This document shows positions 23,574 to 23,882 of a DNA stretch of 23,882 nt, one piece after another. Origin of the DNA: Gaiellasilicea sp035575835 (GTDB taxonomy: Bacteria; Actinomycetota; Thermoleophilia; Gaiellales; Gaiellaceae); the NCBI GenBank assembly GCA_035575835.1, contig DATLXM010000097.1, positions 1 to 23,882 of the forward strand, written 5' to 3'. Under the pieces are notes generated by a model that saw nothing but the letters and a program-made list of their open reading frames with translations, did not search any database and was not told the DNA's origin. How positions within the stretch are numbered: the first letter of the stretch is position 1; the number at the start of each line of letters is the position of its first letter. Made by a program: the position numbers and the translations under genes.

Positions 23574-23882
23574 ATGCAGCGCTGGCCCCGGAAGAACGAC
23601 GCCGACTCGATTCAGGCCCGCCAGGACGCGATCCGCGCGACCGTCGGCGACGAGCCGCTCGCGCTCGGCGACGAGGCCTGGAGCCGCGCCCAGGAGTCGC
23701 ACACGGGCGCCGCAGTGATCCCGGTCTCGGTCGTGGGGCCGCTCCTCGTCGAGCTCGGGAGCTATGAGCTTCAGGAGCCCGCAGGCTCGCTCGGTGACGC
23801 CGGACGAGCCCAGGAGGAGGTGCTCGTCCCGCTTGCGCACACCGAAGGCGGCCTCTCGGCCTCCGTTTCGCGCGGGATGAAG
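23574..23882 (+). CDS. Hydroxymethylglutaryl-CoA reductase homologue (N-terminal part, runs off the window)
   Basis: 103 codons from ATG 23574 to the window edge with no stop. The start WPRKNDADSIQARQDAIRA resembles the N-terminal helix of bacterial and archaeal HMGR. SHTGAAVIPVSVVGPLLVEL aligns with the family's substrate-loop block (P-x-G-V-x-GPL). VPLAHTEGGLSASVSRGMK matches the active-site block whose Glu (here E91) is catalytic. The enzyme makes mevalonate from HMG-CoA, or runs in reverse in degradation. The NADP domain lies outside the window, so cofactor and direction cannot be judged. A TAAGCT box 6 nt before the ATG and no ribosome site suggest a leaderless message. Confidence 0.85.
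   Translation, partial: MQRWPRKNDADSIQARQDAIRATVGDEPLALGDEAWSRAQESHTGAAVIPVSVVGPLLVELGSYELQEPAGSLGDAGRAQEEVLVPLAHTEGGLSASVSRGMK

Overview
The window reads as chromosomal DNA from a very GC-rich (roughly 70% by eye) actinobacterium. The gene content and style (DUF4331 next to an RskA-type sigma/anti-sigma pair with ferritin-like proteins, GatCAB, an Rpf-type muralytic protein, type-I SerA, many TANNNT boxes 6-7 nt before start codons) fit a deep-branching lineage such as Thermoleophilia (Solirubrobacterales/Gaiellales). That placement is inference. I see no mobile element, CRISPR array, tRNA or rRNA. Genes are densely packed, with frequent NTGA, TAG|ATG and CTAG stop/start or stop/stop overlaps.

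Layout. 1-140 (-) is the 5' end of a DUF4331 protein, divergent from an ECF sigma factor, an overlapping RskA-like anti-sigma factor and two tandem exported ferritin-like proteins (323-3025), closed by a perfect 15-bp hairpin. 3177-7614 (+) holds RecQ helicase and a PASTA-bearing class A penicillin-binding protein. 7611-8535 (-) holds a 3-methyladenine DNA glycosylase and a small RemA/DUF370-like protein; a DUF427 protein (8551-9015, +) diverges from the latter. 9023-11592 (-) is an operon of a YbaK-type deacylase, IlvE and a DegT-family aminotransferase. 11682-12017 (+) is a small Cys-containing protein of unknown function. 12054-14776 (-) holds SerA behind a class V aminotransferase, preceded by a penicillin-acylase-family gene broken by two frameshifts and a nonsense codon (14789-17204, -).

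17245-18537 (+) carries a polytopic membrane protein and a secreted Rpf-domain protein with a structured leader. 18701-23551 (-) runs folD, cspA, gatC, gatA, gatB, a cupredoxin-like membrane-anchored protein and a 44-residue single-TM protein. A strong intrinsic terminator sits between cspA and gatC. The window ends in the N-terminus of an HMG-CoA reductase homologue (+), divergent from folD.

Most genes are housekeeping: amidotransferase-dependent tRNA charging, one-carbon metabolism, serine and branched-chain amino acid synthesis, DNA repair and cell-wall synthesis. The less ordinary parts are the sigma/anti-sigma/ferritin-like export module, the recurrent leaderless promoter arrangement (including a divergent folD/HMGR pair whose -10 boxes overlap), the Rpf leader, the CTG-only start of serA, the decayed acylase, the cspA-gatC terminator and a low-GC codon patch inside gatB.
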